A stretch of DNA of 64,000 nucleotides from Streptomyces sp. YIM 121038 (GTDB lineage Bacteria; Actinomycetota; Actinomycetes; Streptomycetales; Streptomycetaceae): assembly GCF_006088715.1 (NCBI RefSeq), contig NZ_CP030771.1, positions 1,364,001 to 1,428,000 on the forward strand, given 5' to 3'. The position numbers and the translations under genes are program-made. Every line of letters starts with the position of its first letter. The first letter of the stretch is position 1. Below the pieces are notes generated by a model. It made no database searches and was not told the DNA's origin. It worked only from the letters and a program-made list of their open reading frames with translations. Shown here piece by piece: positions 56,497-64,000 of this stretch.

Positions 56497-58721
56497 GACG
56501 CCATGCCCTCCGTGCGGTCGGCGCCGTCCGGGGGCGCGGCCGGGGGTGCGCCGACGGCGGACATGCGCACCACTTCCACGGCGCCCGTGCCGCCGTCCAC
56601 CGTCAGCCGGGTCCCGTCGGGGAAGCGCTCCAGGGCGTCGGGGACGCCGACGGCCGTCGGCACCTGGTACTCGCGGGCGAGCACGGCGAGGTGGGAGAGC
56701 ACGCTGCCGGTCTCCGCGACGAGCCCGGTGAGCCCGGGCAGCAGCGGGGCGAGCGCCGGGTCGAGGGCGCGGACGACGAGGACCGCGAACCGGGGGCATT
56801 CGCCGCCGCCGTGCCAGGCCGTGCCGGAGCCGAAGCCGCCGCCCGCGCCCTGCCCGTCGGTGGCGGCGCGGCGCCTGCCCGGCTCGGCCACCGGCAGGCC
56901 GTCCGCGAGCCGGAACGCGGCGGGCAGCTCCGAGCGCTGCGGCCTCGGCAGGCGTTCGCGCAGATCGGCGGGGAGGCCCTTGCCGTCGCCCGCGGCGGTC
57001 AGCTCGGCCCAGCGCAGCAGGGCGACGCGGTCCGGGTCGTCGAGGAGTTCCACGGCGGTCAGCCTGCGGGCCAGCTCGCGCACCATGCTGGTCTGCATCT
57101 CCTGCACCCAGCGCACGCGGAGCCGCAGCCCCTCGCGGGTGGGCAGCACGGCGGTGCCGCGCGGCACGCCGGTCAGGGCGGGGCGTCCGGGCAGCGGCGG
57201 GCGCGGGCCGAGCGCGGGCGGCAGGAGCGAGAGGAGGACCGGGTGGCGGGCGATGAGCCGGGCGTCGTCGGGCTCGTCCGCGCGCGCCTCGGCGAGGACG
57301 GCGAGCGCCTCACCCACGGCCGTGGCGCCCGAACCCTGCCCGAGCACCGCCCCGGCCAGGGACTCCTGAGCGTGCAGCGCGGAGAGGACCGTACGCCCCC
57401 AGGAGACGGCGGCGAGCAGCCGGCCGCTCAACATCTGGGCGGGGGCGGGCAGTTCGCTCAGATACCGGTCGACGTCGGCCATGAGGTCGAGGGCGAGCGC
57501 CGGGAGCGTCGTGCGCACCCGGCCCATCCGCCAGGCGGCGGTGGCCCGGCGGGCGGCGGGCGCCGGGTTGAGGAAGCCGAGCAGGCGGTGGGTGGGCGGG
57601 GCGGCGCCGAGCAGCCGGAGGTCGGCCGCCGCGCGGCCCTCGACGGTGGTCACGGGCGGCAGTCTGCGCAGCCGGCGGCGGGGTGCCGCGCCCGCGATGT
57701 CCAGGGCGACCGCGAGCCCGTGCGCCATGGGCACCAGCCACAGGTCCTCCTCCAGGGGTTGCAGGACCCCGGGGAAGGTCTCGGCGACCGGGCCAGGACC
57801 GAGCAGCCGGGCGCGGCGGGCGGGGCGCGGGGGCATCGCGGTGATGGGGCGGGTCTGGAACAGCCACAGCCGGTCCTCGGCGTCGAAGGCGAACTCTATG
57901 TCCTGCGGGCCGCCGAACTCCCGCTGCGCGTCCCGGGCCAGGCGCAGCAGACGCAGCTGCCGGGCGCGCGTGAGCAGGCGCGCGTCGCGGGGTTCGCCGG
58001 GCTCGGTGTGGACCTGGCGGCCGTGCCGGGTCAGGTGGTACCGCACGCCCTGGACGCTGCCGTTCACCAGGCGGTCGGGGCCGCCGTCGACGGCGCTGAT
58101 GACGACCCGGTCGCGGCGGCCCGCCATCGGGTCGGCCCCGAACATCACGCCGCCCACGGTGGCGCGCACCATCGGCTGCACGAGCACCGCCATCCCCCCG
58201 TGCGAGGTGTCGGCGCCGTGCGCGGCGCCCGTGGGCGCGCGCCCCGCCGAGCGCAGCACCCGCCGCACGGCGTCGGTGAAGTCGCTCCATCCGCGCACGT
58301 CGAGCACGGTCTCGAAGAGCCCCGCGAGCGACGAGTCGGCGGCGTCCTCCCACGCGGACGAGGAGCGCACGACGAGGGGCCGCTCCCCGTCGCCGCTCAA
58401 CTCCCGCCAGGCACGCCGTAGTTCCCGCTCCTCATGAGGAGGCTCACCACGGGGCGCGGCGTCCACGGTGGCCGCGGCTGACGCGGTGGCGCCCCCGGTG
58501 CCCGCGGCATCAGCGGCGCCCGCGGTGGGCGTCACGGCGTGCGGGGCACCCGCGCTGCCCTCGGCGCCCGCGGGCACCAGTACGAACCCCGGCAGCACGG
58601 GAAGGCCCACGGCCGCCGCCCGTGCCAGATGGGCCGCCTTCGCACCCGCGAGGCGCGGGTCGCGGGCGCGCCGCGCCTCCAGCCCCACCGCAACCAGCCG
58701 GTCCGTCTCCACCCCGATCAT
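56493..58721 (-). CDS. PEP synthase/rifampin phosphotransferase-like protein
   Basis: The product is 742 aa. An N-terminal PPDK-type ATP-grasp domain shows GAKAAHLARAAAVGLPVLPGFVL, RSSSAWEDAADSSLAGLFET and QDIEFAFDAEDRLWLFQTRPI. A central variable domain (about 330-620) follows. The C-terminal swivelling phosphohistidine domain has VAETGSVLSHLAVLAREYQVPTAVG with His677. The order ATP-grasp, variable, His domain is that of rifampin phosphotransferase and PEP-synthase relatives, and the PEP-binding TIM barrel of true PEP synthase is missing. It probably phosphorylates an unknown acceptor via phospho-His. A Ala/Gly/Thr-rich insert lies near residues 55-90. Confidence 0.82.
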   Translation of the reverse strand: MIGVETDRLVAVGLEARRARDPRLAGAKAAHLARAAAVGLPVLPGFVLVPAGAEGSAGAPHAVTPTAGAADAAGTGGATASAAATVDAAPRGEPPHEERELRRAWRELSGDGERPLVVRSSSAWEDAADSSLAGLFETVLDVRGWSDFTDAVRRVLRSAGRAPTGAAHGADTSHGGMAVLVQPMVRATVGGVMFGADPMAGRRDRVVISAVDGGPDRLVNGSVQGVRYHLTRHGRQVHTEPGEPRDARLLTRARQLRLLRLARDAQREFGGPQDIEFAFDAEDRLWLFQTRPITAMPPRPARRARLLGPGPVAETFPGVLQPLEEDLWLVPMAHGLAVALDIAGAAPRRRLRRLPPVTTVEGRAAADLRLLGAAPPTHRLLGFLNPAPAARRATAAWRMGRVRTTLPALALDLMADVDRYLSELPAPAQMLSGRLLAAVSWGRTVLSALHAQESLAGAVLGQGSGATAVGEALAVLAEARADEPDDARLIARHPVLLSLLPPALGPRPPLPGRPALTGVPRGTAVLPTREGLRLRVRWVQEMQTSMVRELARRLTAVELLDDPDRVALLRWAELTAAGDGKGLPADLRERLPRPQRSELPAAFRLADGLPVAEPGRRRAATDGQGAGGGFGSGTAWHGGGECPRFAVLVVRALDPALAPLLPGLTGLVAETGSVLSHLAVLAREYQVPTAVGVPDALERFPDGTRLTVDGGTGAVEVVRMSAVGAPPAAPPDGADRTEGMAS

Positions 58722-59081
58722 GGCCTGCCTCCTTCGCCCGACCGCGCGCCCCGTCCCGCCCGCACATCTGCTTCCCGGCGCCGTTCCCTCCGCGGTGAGG
58801 CCCTGCGCGCCCGCCGCGCCACGCGGGCGAAACGCCAGGCCACGAAGCCGGACCGGAAAATCATCCAGCCCTTAGCACGGACGCGTGGCCGCGCCATGAA
58901 GTTGACTACAAGCCCACCCGAATTCGGCCGAACCCGTCGTCGGCGGCGACGGCGCGGGAGGCGGCGGTCCGGCGGCCGTGCGGCCTGTGCTAAGGCTTCT
59001 GCGCGGGGGATGTGCGGCGGAGGCACGGCCCTCGGCCCCGCGCCCGCCGCACGCTGTCAGCAGACGCAGAGAGGCGAAGAC
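58722..59081. other. Divergent control region with a split 9-bp inverted repeat
   Basis: 360 bp between the PEP-synthase-like and methyltransferase genes. CCTTAGCAC (58870-58878) and GTGCTAAGG (58987-58995) are perfect complements 108 bp apart. A TTGACTACAAG element at 58912-58922 may be part of a promoter. No gene is seen. Confidence 0.5.
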
Positions 59082-59816
59082 GTGACAGGCAGTCAGTTCG
59101 ACGAGCTCGGGCAGGTCTACGAGGAGTCCTCGGGCATGGCCTTCAGGCAGGGCCTGGAGTTCCCCACCGTGCTCGGTCACCTCGGCGACATCGGGAGCCA
59201 GGACATACTCGACTTCGGCTGCGGCAGCGGGGTCTACACCCGGTTGCTCGCGCGCCGCGGCGCCCGGCGGACCGTCGGTCTCGACGCGTCCGAGGGCATG
59301 GTCGAGCACTGCCGCCGCCGGGAGGAGGACGAGCCCCTCGGCGTCGAGTACGTCGCGGGGGAGCTCCCGGAGCGGCTGCACGGCGCCTTCGACACCGTGC
59401 TCGGCGTGTACGTGCTGCCGCACGCCGAGACGTACGACGGGCTCGTCGCGATGTGCCGGGCGGTGGCGGCGGCGCTGCGGCCCGGCGGGCGCTTCCTGAC
59501 GCTGCCCATCCACCCGGACGTCCACCCGGACCCGGAGCACTACGCCCGCTACGGCTTCCGCCTGGACGTCAGCGCCCGCGAGGACGGCGCCCCGGTGGAC
59601 TTCGGGTTCACCGTGGGCGAGCACAGCGCGCGGTTCACCGCCCGCTACTGGACCGCCGCGTCCCTGGAGGGCGCGCTGCGCGACGCGGGCTTCGGCGCGC
59701 CCGAGTGGCGCGCGCACCAGGTGTCCGAGGCCGCCGAGCCCGGCCCCTCGGACGACTTCTGGGCCCGCTACCTCACGACGCCGCACGCGGCGGTCCTGGA
59801 CGCGCGCAAGGCCTGA
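59082..59816 (+). CDS. SAM-dependent class I methyltransferase
   Basis: The product is 244 aa from GTG at 59082 with GAGAGG upstream. Motif I is ILDFGCGSGVYTRLLARRGA, followed by VGLDASEGMVEHCRR (motif II acidic residue) and LRPGGRFLTL (motif post-III). It starts FDELGQVYEESSGMAFRQGLEFPTVL, typical of small-molecule methyltransferases such as those in secondary metabolism. Divergent from the PEP-synthase-like gene and possibly co-regulated through the split inverted repeat. Confidence 0.88.
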   Translation: MTGSQFDELGQVYEESSGMAFRQGLEFPTVLGHLGDIGSQDILDFGCGSGVYTRLLARRGARRTVGLDASEGMVEHCRRREEDEPLGVEYVAGELPERLHGAFDTVLGVYVLPHAETYDGLVAMCRAVAAALRPGGRFLTLPIHPDVHPDPEHYARYGFRLDVSAREDGAPVDFGFTVGEHSARFTARYWTAASLEGALRDAGFGAPEWRAHQVSEAAEPGPSDDFWARYLTTPHAAVLDARKA

Positions 59817-59842
59817 GGCACGGCCCGCCGGGCGCGGGCGGC

Positions 59843-60196
59843 TCAGCCCCCGCCGTCGGGCGGCGGCCCGGCCGCGCGGTGCCGGTGCGGCAGGTGCAGG
59901 GAGTGCTCGTGGTGCGGGCGCGGCGGGTGTTCGGCCGCGTGGGCCCGGTCGGCGAACCCGGGCGCCATCACGTGCACGGTCCGCCCGCCGCACTTGGGGC
60001 ACACCGCCGCCGCCAGGGGCGAGCGCAGGGCGTTTCCGTCCTCGTCGACGTACTCCTGAGCGGCCGGCCCCGGGGGGCCCGCGGAGGCGGCGGGGTCGGG
60101 GAAGAACATGACCCGGAAGGTGGACTCCCAGGTCTCCCCGCAGTCTCCGCAGGTGAAGGCGAAGGTCTCGGTGACCGGTTCGGGCTCGGGCGGCAT
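59843..60196 (-). CDS. Small zinc-ribbon protein with His-rich tail
   Basis: The product is 117 aa. Two CxxC knuckles (CGDCGETW and VCPKCGGRT) about 50 residues apart form a zinc ribbon. The C-terminal tail is rich in His and Pro (HPPRPHHEHSLHLPHRHR), which could bind further metal. The ATG at 60196 has GGAG upstream; the frame to 60238 lacks a site. Function unknown. It lies between the convergent methyltransferase and the upstream MMPL terminator. Confidence 0.7.
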   Translation of the reverse strand: MPPEPEPVTETFAFTCGDCGETWESTFRVMFFPDPAASAGPPGPAAQEYVDEDGNALRSPLAAAVCPKCGGRTVHVMAPGFADRAHAAEHPPRPHHEHSLHLPHRHRAAGPPPDGGG

Positions 60197-60298
60197 GGGC
60201 ACTCCTCGTCGTCGCTCCCCCGGCATTCCAGCGGACAACGGCCCGCGCGGCCCGGCAACCCGGGCGCGCCGGTCGGGCGGCGCGGCCGGTGAAACGCC

Positions 60299-60333
60299 GG
60301 TGGCCCGGTGACCGTCGAGGTCACCGGGCCACC
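60299..60333 (-). terminator. Hairpin after the second MMPL gene
   Basis: Perfect 15-bp stem (GGTGGCCCGGTGACC and complement) with a 5-nt GTCGA loop, 47 bp beyond the MMPL stop. Confidence 0.75.
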
Positions 60334-60379
60334 GGGCCGTGCACTGCGGGTGCTGTCCGCGCGGACAGCGCGTGGGGCG

Positions 60380-62602
60380 TCAGCGCGTCGGCTGCAGCTC
60401 CCGCTCCGGGTCGGAGTAGGGGGCGCCGCCGTTGTCGCCGAGCTGCTTGTAGAGCTTCTCGCCCTCCACGTCGACGTTCGGCAGGATCTTGTTCAGCCAG
60501 CCCGGCAGCCACCAGGCGGACTTGCCGAGCAGGGCGAGCACCGCCGGGACGATCGCCATGCGGACGACGAAGGCGTCGAACAGGACGGCGGCGGCGAGGC
60601 CGAAGCCCATGGTCTTGATGATGTCGTCGTCCTCCAGGATGAAGCCGGAGAAGACGCTGATCATGATGACCGCGGCCGCGGCGACGACGCGCCCGCCGTG
60701 GGTGAAGCCGGTCACGATGGCCTCGCCCGGACGCGATCCGTGGACGTACGCCTCACGCATGCGCGTCACGAGGAACACCTCGTAGTCCATCGCCAGACCG
60801 AACACCACACCGATCATGAAGATCGGCATCATGCTCATGATCGGGCCGGGCTGGTCGACGCCGAACACGTTCGCGAGGTGGCCCTCCTGGAAGACCGCCA
60901 CGACCGCGCCGAGCGCCGCGAGCACCGAGAGCAGGAAGCCGAGCGCCGCCTTCAGCGGAACCAGGATCGAGCGGAACACCAGCATCAGGAGCAGGAAGGC
61001 CAGGCCGACGACCAGGGCCAGATACGGGATCAGCGCGTCGTCGAGGGTCTGCGAGAAGTCGATGACCGAGGCCGTCTGGCCGGTGATCAGGACCTCGGCG
61101 CCGGTCTTGGACTCGATCGTGCCGATGTCGGAGCGGATCTTCTTGACCAGCGTCTCGGTGTCGTGGTCACTCGGGCCGGACTTCGGCGTCGCGGACAGGA
61201 TCGCCAGGTCGTCCGCCTTGTTCGGCGACGCCGGGCTGACGGACACGATGCCCTTGACCTTCTTGAGCTCCTCGCCGACGTCCTTCGCCGCGGCACCGGC
61301 GCCCTTGTCCTTGTCGACGACGATCGTCAGCGGGCCGTTGAAGCCCTTGCCGAAGGAGTCCGACAGCATGTCGTACGCCTTGCGCTGCGTGGTGTCCGGC
61401 GCGTACGTGCCCTCGTCGGGCAGGCCGAGCTGCAGGTTGGCGGCCGGGGCGGCCACCGCGCCGAGACCGGCGATGGCGACGAGCAGGACGATCAGCGGGC
61501 GGCGCAGCACGAACCGGGCCCAGCGCGTGCCGAGCTTCGGCTTGGCGTGGGGGTCGGTGAAGGGCACGCCGACGGGCTTCTTGCGGTCCTTGCGGCGCAG
61601 CGTCCTGCGGGGCGCGATGCCGAGCAGCGCCGGGATGAGGGTCAGCGCGATCAGGACCGCGATCACGACCGTGCCGGCCGCGGCGAGGCCCATCTTGGTG
61701 AGCAGCGGGATGTTCACCACGGCGAGGCCGGAGAGGGCGACGATGACGGTGAGGCCCGCGAACACCACCGCGGAGCCCGCGGTGCCGACGGCGCGTCCCG
61801 CGGCGTCCTCGGGAGTGCGGCCCTCCGCCCGCTCGGCGCGGTAGCGCGAGACGATGAACAGGGCGTAGTCGATGCCGACCGCGAGGCCGATCATCGTGGC
61901 GAGCGTCGAGGTGGTGCTGGACAGCTCCAGCGTGCTGGCCAGCGCGGTGATGCCGGAGATGCCGATGCCGACGCCGATGAGCGCGGTCAGGATGGGCATG
62001 CCCGCGGCGATCAGCGAGCCGAAGGTGATGAGCAGCACCACCGCGGAGATGCCGATGCCGATGAGCTCGGCGCTGCCGCCCAGCTCCTGCTCGGTCGGGA
62101 CCGCGTCACCGCCCGCCTCGACGGTCAGGCCGTCCTTGCGGGTGTCCTTGAGCGTGTCGGTGAGCTTGTCCTTGACCTTGTCGGTCAGCTCGGGTCCGGG
62201 GACCTTGTACGACACGGTCGCGTAGACGGTGGTCGAGTCCTTGCTGACCGCGCCCGTCTTGAACGGGTCGTCGACCTTCGAGACCTGCGCGCCCTTGCTC
62301 AGCCGGTCGACGGCCTTGTTGACCTTCGCCTTGTTCGCGGCGTCGGTGATCTTCTCGCCCTTGGGGGCGCGGAGCACCACACGGGCCGTGGCGCCGTCGG
62401 CGCTCGTCTCGGGGAACTTCTCGTCGAGCAGGTCGAAGGCCTTCTGCGACTCCGTGCCGGGCATGGAGAAGACGTCGGCAGGAGCCTTGGGAGCCGAGGA
62501 CGCTGCGACGCCCGCGCCGATGAAGAGCAGCACCCATATGAGCGCCATCCACCAGCGCCGTCTGAAGGCGAGACGGCCCAGTTTGTAGAGGAACGTAGCC
62601 AC
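60380..62602 (-). CDS. MMPL family RND transporter
   Basis: The product is 740 aa from GTG at 62602, 11 bp after GGAG. It starts FLYKLGRLAFRRRWWMALIWVLLF, the usual MMPL N-terminus, then an extracytoplasmic loop (PGTESQKAFDLLDEKFP). It has two 5-TM bundles with proton-relay motifs MIGLAVGIDYALFIVSRYRAE (in parts: GIDYALFIVSRYR) and VFGLAMDYEVFLVTRMREAY. The frame upstream to 62707 has no site. It stands alone with its own terminator and an inverted repeat upstream, so it is likely under a repressor not in this window. Distinct in length and loops from the MMPL of the ACP operon. Confidence 0.92.
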   Translation of the reverse strand: MATFLYKLGRLAFRRRWWMALIWVLLFIGAGVAASSAPKAPADVFSMPGTESQKAFDLLDEKFPETSADGATARVVLRAPKGEKITDAANKAKVNKAVDRLSKGAQVSKVDDPFKTGAVSKDSTTVYATVSYKVPGPELTDKVKDKLTDTLKDTRKDGLTVEAGGDAVPTEQELGGSAELIGIGISAVVLLITFGSLIAAGMPILTALIGVGIGISGITALASTLELSSTTSTLATMIGLAVGIDYALFIVSRYRAERAEGRTPEDAAGRAVGTAGSAVVFAGLTVIVALSGLAVVNIPLLTKMGLAAAGTVVIAVLIALTLIPALLGIAPRRTLRRKDRKKPVGVPFTDPHAKPKLGTRWARFVLRRPLIVLLVAIAGLGAVAAPAANLQLGLPDEGTYAPDTTQRKAYDMLSDSFGKGFNGPLTIVVDKDKGAGAAAKDVGEELKKVKGIVSVSPASPNKADDLAILSATPKSGPSDHDTETLVKKIRSDIGTIESKTGAEVLITGQTASVIDFSQTLDDALIPYLALVVGLAFLLLMLVFRSILVPLKAALGFLLSVLAALGAVVAVFQEGHLANVFGVDQPGPIMSMMPIFMIGVVFGLAMDYEVFLVTRMREAYVHGSRPGEAIVTGFTHGGRVVAAAAVIMISVFSGFILEDDDIIKTMGFGLAAAVLFDAFVVRMAIVPAVLALLGKSAWWLPGWLNKILPNVDVEGEKLYKQLGDNGGAPYSDPERELQPTR

Positions 62603-62805
62603 GGCGAACGAGACTCCCGTCGGGATTGGCAGGCAGGACCGACCCGTCCGCGGCGGTGCGCCGCACGACAGGGTGGGTCGGCAGGATCCACTCCATCGTG
62701 ACGGCACCGAAGCGCGCGGAAGTCAGACTGCGGGCCGGAGTCCGCGCCCACGTCCGTCGTAGTCGGAAGTCGGCCGACTCATCCTCGGGTAGGAGACGCG
62801 CCGAC

Positions 62806-62824
62806 TACATGTAGATCTCATGTA
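62806..62824. promoter_or_regulatory. Candidate operator upstream of MMPL
   Basis: TACATG and CATGTA form a perfect 6-bp inverted repeat with a TAGATCT spacer of 7 bp, a format common for TetR-family sites. It is about 205 bp upstream of the MMPL GTG. Confidence 0.5.
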
Positions 62825-63050
62825 CCAGGGGTGTGACCTGCGTCTCTTGGTCAACAACCCGCTCTCGGTATCGGACATTCAGGCGGAATACCCGACCTTT
62901 TCGACAGGTGTCGTTTCGGACACCAGAGGCATCGAGCGACACCTGCGCCGACGCGCCGGGGGCGCCCGGTCACCGCCGCATGACGTGCGCCGCAGCGACA
63001 CGACCCCGCCTCCTCCAACGACGCGGCGCGCTGGCGTGTTCCAAGGGGGT

Positions 63051-63080
63051 GGCGGGCGGCCCGCGGCGGGGCCGCCCGCC
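63051..63080 (-). terminator. Hairpin after the imine-reductase-like gene
   Basis: GGCGGGCGGCCC and GGGCCGCCCGCC form a perfect 12-bp stem with a 6-nt loop, 40 bp after the stop codon at 63120. Confidence 0.7.
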
Positions 63081-63119
63081 GCCCTCGGGGCCCCCTAAGG
63101 GTCGGCCCCGGGGCGCGCG

Positions 63120-63998
63120 TCAGGCCGTGCGCAGGACCTCGATGACGCTGGCGAAGCTGTCCCCGCCGTGCCCCGCGGCGTGCGTCCGCTCCATGAAGGC
63201 CTTCAGGAGTTCGGGCAGGGCGCTGTCGACGCCGCGGTCGGCCGCGGCGTGGACGAGGTGGTCGATCGCCGTGATCTGCACGTCGACGGTGGCGTCGTCG
63301 CCCGGGTAACTGCCCTCTTCCACCTGGGCCGCGTACCGGGTGATGAAGCCGCTCACGGCACCGCCGAGCCAGCGCAGCGCGAGCGGCGCGAACTCCGTCG
63401 CCTTCGCCCCGTCGGCGCCCACGAGCGCGGTCCCGTGCAGCCAGCCGCCGAAGGCCGCCCACATCAGGCCGAGCAGCGCCACGTCGTACAGCGGGGCGAA
63501 GCCCGCGTCCTCACCGAGGAACAGCGGGTCGCCGAGCGCTTCGAGGACGGGCCTGTGGGCGTCGAAGGCGGTCCGCGGGCCGCTGTAGAGGAACATCATC
63601 TCGGGGCTGCCGACGCCGGGCGGGGTGGTCATGACCGCGCCGTCCAGATAGGCGACGCCGCGCTCGGCGGCCCAGGCGGCGAACTCCCGGGCCTGCTCGG
63701 GCGAGCCGGTGGTGAGGTTGACGAGCGTGCGGCCCGCGAGCGTCGCCGCGGCCGGGTCGACGACCGCGTGCAGCGCGTCGTAGTCGAGGACGCAGGCGAT
63801 CACCAGCTCGCTCGCGGCCACGGCCTCCGTGGGGGTCGCCGCGACCCGGGCGCCGCGCGCGGCGAGCGCCTGCGCCTTCGCCGGCGTGCGGTTCCACACC
63901 GTGGTCTCGTGGCCGCGCTCCAGGAGGGCGGCGGCGAGGGCGGCACCCATGTTGCCCAGGCCGATGACGGTGACGGGGGTGCGGCGTTCAGCGTTCAT
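63120..63998 (-). CDS. NAD(P)-binding imine reductase-like enzyme
   Basis: The product is 292 aa. The Rossmann motif is VTVIGLGNMGAALAAALLERGH, with WNRTPAKAQALAARGA for NADPH. PGVGSPEMMFLYSG and FLGEDAGFAPLYDVALLGLMW are the pattern of Streptomyces imine reductases rather than 3-hydroxyisobutyrate dehydrogenases, which have G-x-G-x-x-x-K-x-x-N. Asp172 in LYDVALL is probably at the position where R-type imine reductases have the proton-donating Asp; this is an inference from remembered sequences. The natural substrate is unknown. The ATG is 2 bp from the window edge, so its promoter is not visible. Confidence 0.82.
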   Translation of the reverse strand: MNAERRTPVTVIGLGNMGAALAAALLERGHETTVWNRTPAKAQALAARGARVAATPTEAVAASELVIACVLDYDALHAVVDPAAATLAGRTLVNLTTGSPEQAREFAAWAAERGVAYLDGAVMTTPPGVGSPEMMFLYSGPRTAFDAHRPVLEALGDPLFLGEDAGFAPLYDVALLGLMWAAFGGWLHGTALVGADGAKATEFAPLALRWLGGAVSGFITRYAAQVEEGSYPGDDATVDVQITAIDHLVHAAADRGVDSALPELLKAFMERTHAAGHGGDSFASVIEVLRTA

Positions 63999-64000
63999 TG

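Larger units (their letters stand above)
62603..63119. other. 517-bp region between MMPL and the imine-reductase-like gene
   Basis: No gene is supported. The left third carries the MMPL control elements (palindrome at 62806-62824, nested GTAGTCGG/CCGACTAC at 62759-62808). The right end carries the terminator of the next gene. The stretch 62860-63040 has ordinary composition and nothing recognisable. Confidence 0.5.

Noticed and set aside
1..64000. tRNA or rRNA genes, prophage or integrative-element ends
   Set aside because: I looked for tRNA-like CCA-ended cloverleafs, integrases and long direct repeats at gene ends and found none; a tRNAscan and BLAST search would be decisive.

Overview
The window is a 64 kb stretch of a very GC-rich actinobacterial chromosome, almost certainly Streptomyces or a close relative. 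The evidence is about 97% G/C at third codon positions, frequent GTG and TTG starts, a dense mix of TetR, LacI, IclR, MerR and AraC-type regulators with their own operator palindromes, many Sec-secreted hydrolases and proteases, and the intergenic repeat typical of Streptomyces (two copies near 42.1 kb). I see no rRNA, tRNA, insertion sequence, integrase or CRISPR array. The content looks like accessory or arm-type chromosome carrying a few metabolic genes.

Layout. 0-4.4 kb: two leftward secreted proteins (a DUF11 repeat protein cut by the window edge, and a GH65 glycoside hydrolase). 4.6-10.8 kb: small enzyme/regulator pairs: a proline racemase-family epimerase, TetR with a divergent VOC protein, a type II thioesterase, MerR, a DHFR-like reductase, and TetR with a divergent TetX-like FAD monooxygenase. 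11.1-13.7 kb: secreted FG-GAP protein and GH16 glucanase behind a CebR-like box. 14-19.3 kb: a compact terpenoid locus with an AfsR-like ATPase lacking a DNA-binding domain, a class I terpene cyclase, an SDR, a short-chain-type cis-prenyltransferase and a decayed ispH. 19.7-26.3 kb: a translationally coupled ACP-KS-MMPL operon, an MFS exporter and an HSL-type esterase with its catalytic Asp replaced by Cys. 26.6-32.7 kb: SnoaL protein, secreted proteins and proteases, a TetR with a CTG start, and folD under a ZTP (pfl) riboswitch.

32.7-39.6 kb: two-carbon/dicarboxylate metabolism: FAD/Fe-S 2-hydroxyacid dehydrogenase, alanine-glyoxylate-type aminotransferase, IclR regulator and MatC-type carrier with a promoter-operator pair. 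39.9-41.8 kb: cysteine hydrolase and GlxA regulator, whose 3' end is copied into a 24/25-bp tandem array. 42-46.3 kb: a sulfur operon (SsuD-like monooxygenase plus polar amino acid ABC transporter) preceded by a leaderless Cys-rich leader peptide. 46.2-48.4 kb: LacI regulator with a signal-less substrate-binding-protein homologue and two CAATCGATTG operators. 48.4-55.4 kb: NTF2/TetR pair, unknown protein, epoxide hydrolase, arylamine N-acetyltransferase, a phosphatase-GNAT fusion and a membrane phosphatase. 55.6-64 kb: a PEP-synthase-like protein with a membrane partner, divergent methyltransferase, zinc-ribbon protein, MMPL transporter and imine-reductase-like enzyme.

The most promising unit is the terpenoid locus. 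A cis-prenyltransferase of the Z,E-FPP synthase type sits two genes from a terpene cyclase with all its metal and diphosphate motifs, beside an SDR and the remnant of a dedicated MEP-pathway ispH. It could supply and cyclise a Z-configured prenyl diphosphate. All functional statements come from motif recognition; no database search was possible.
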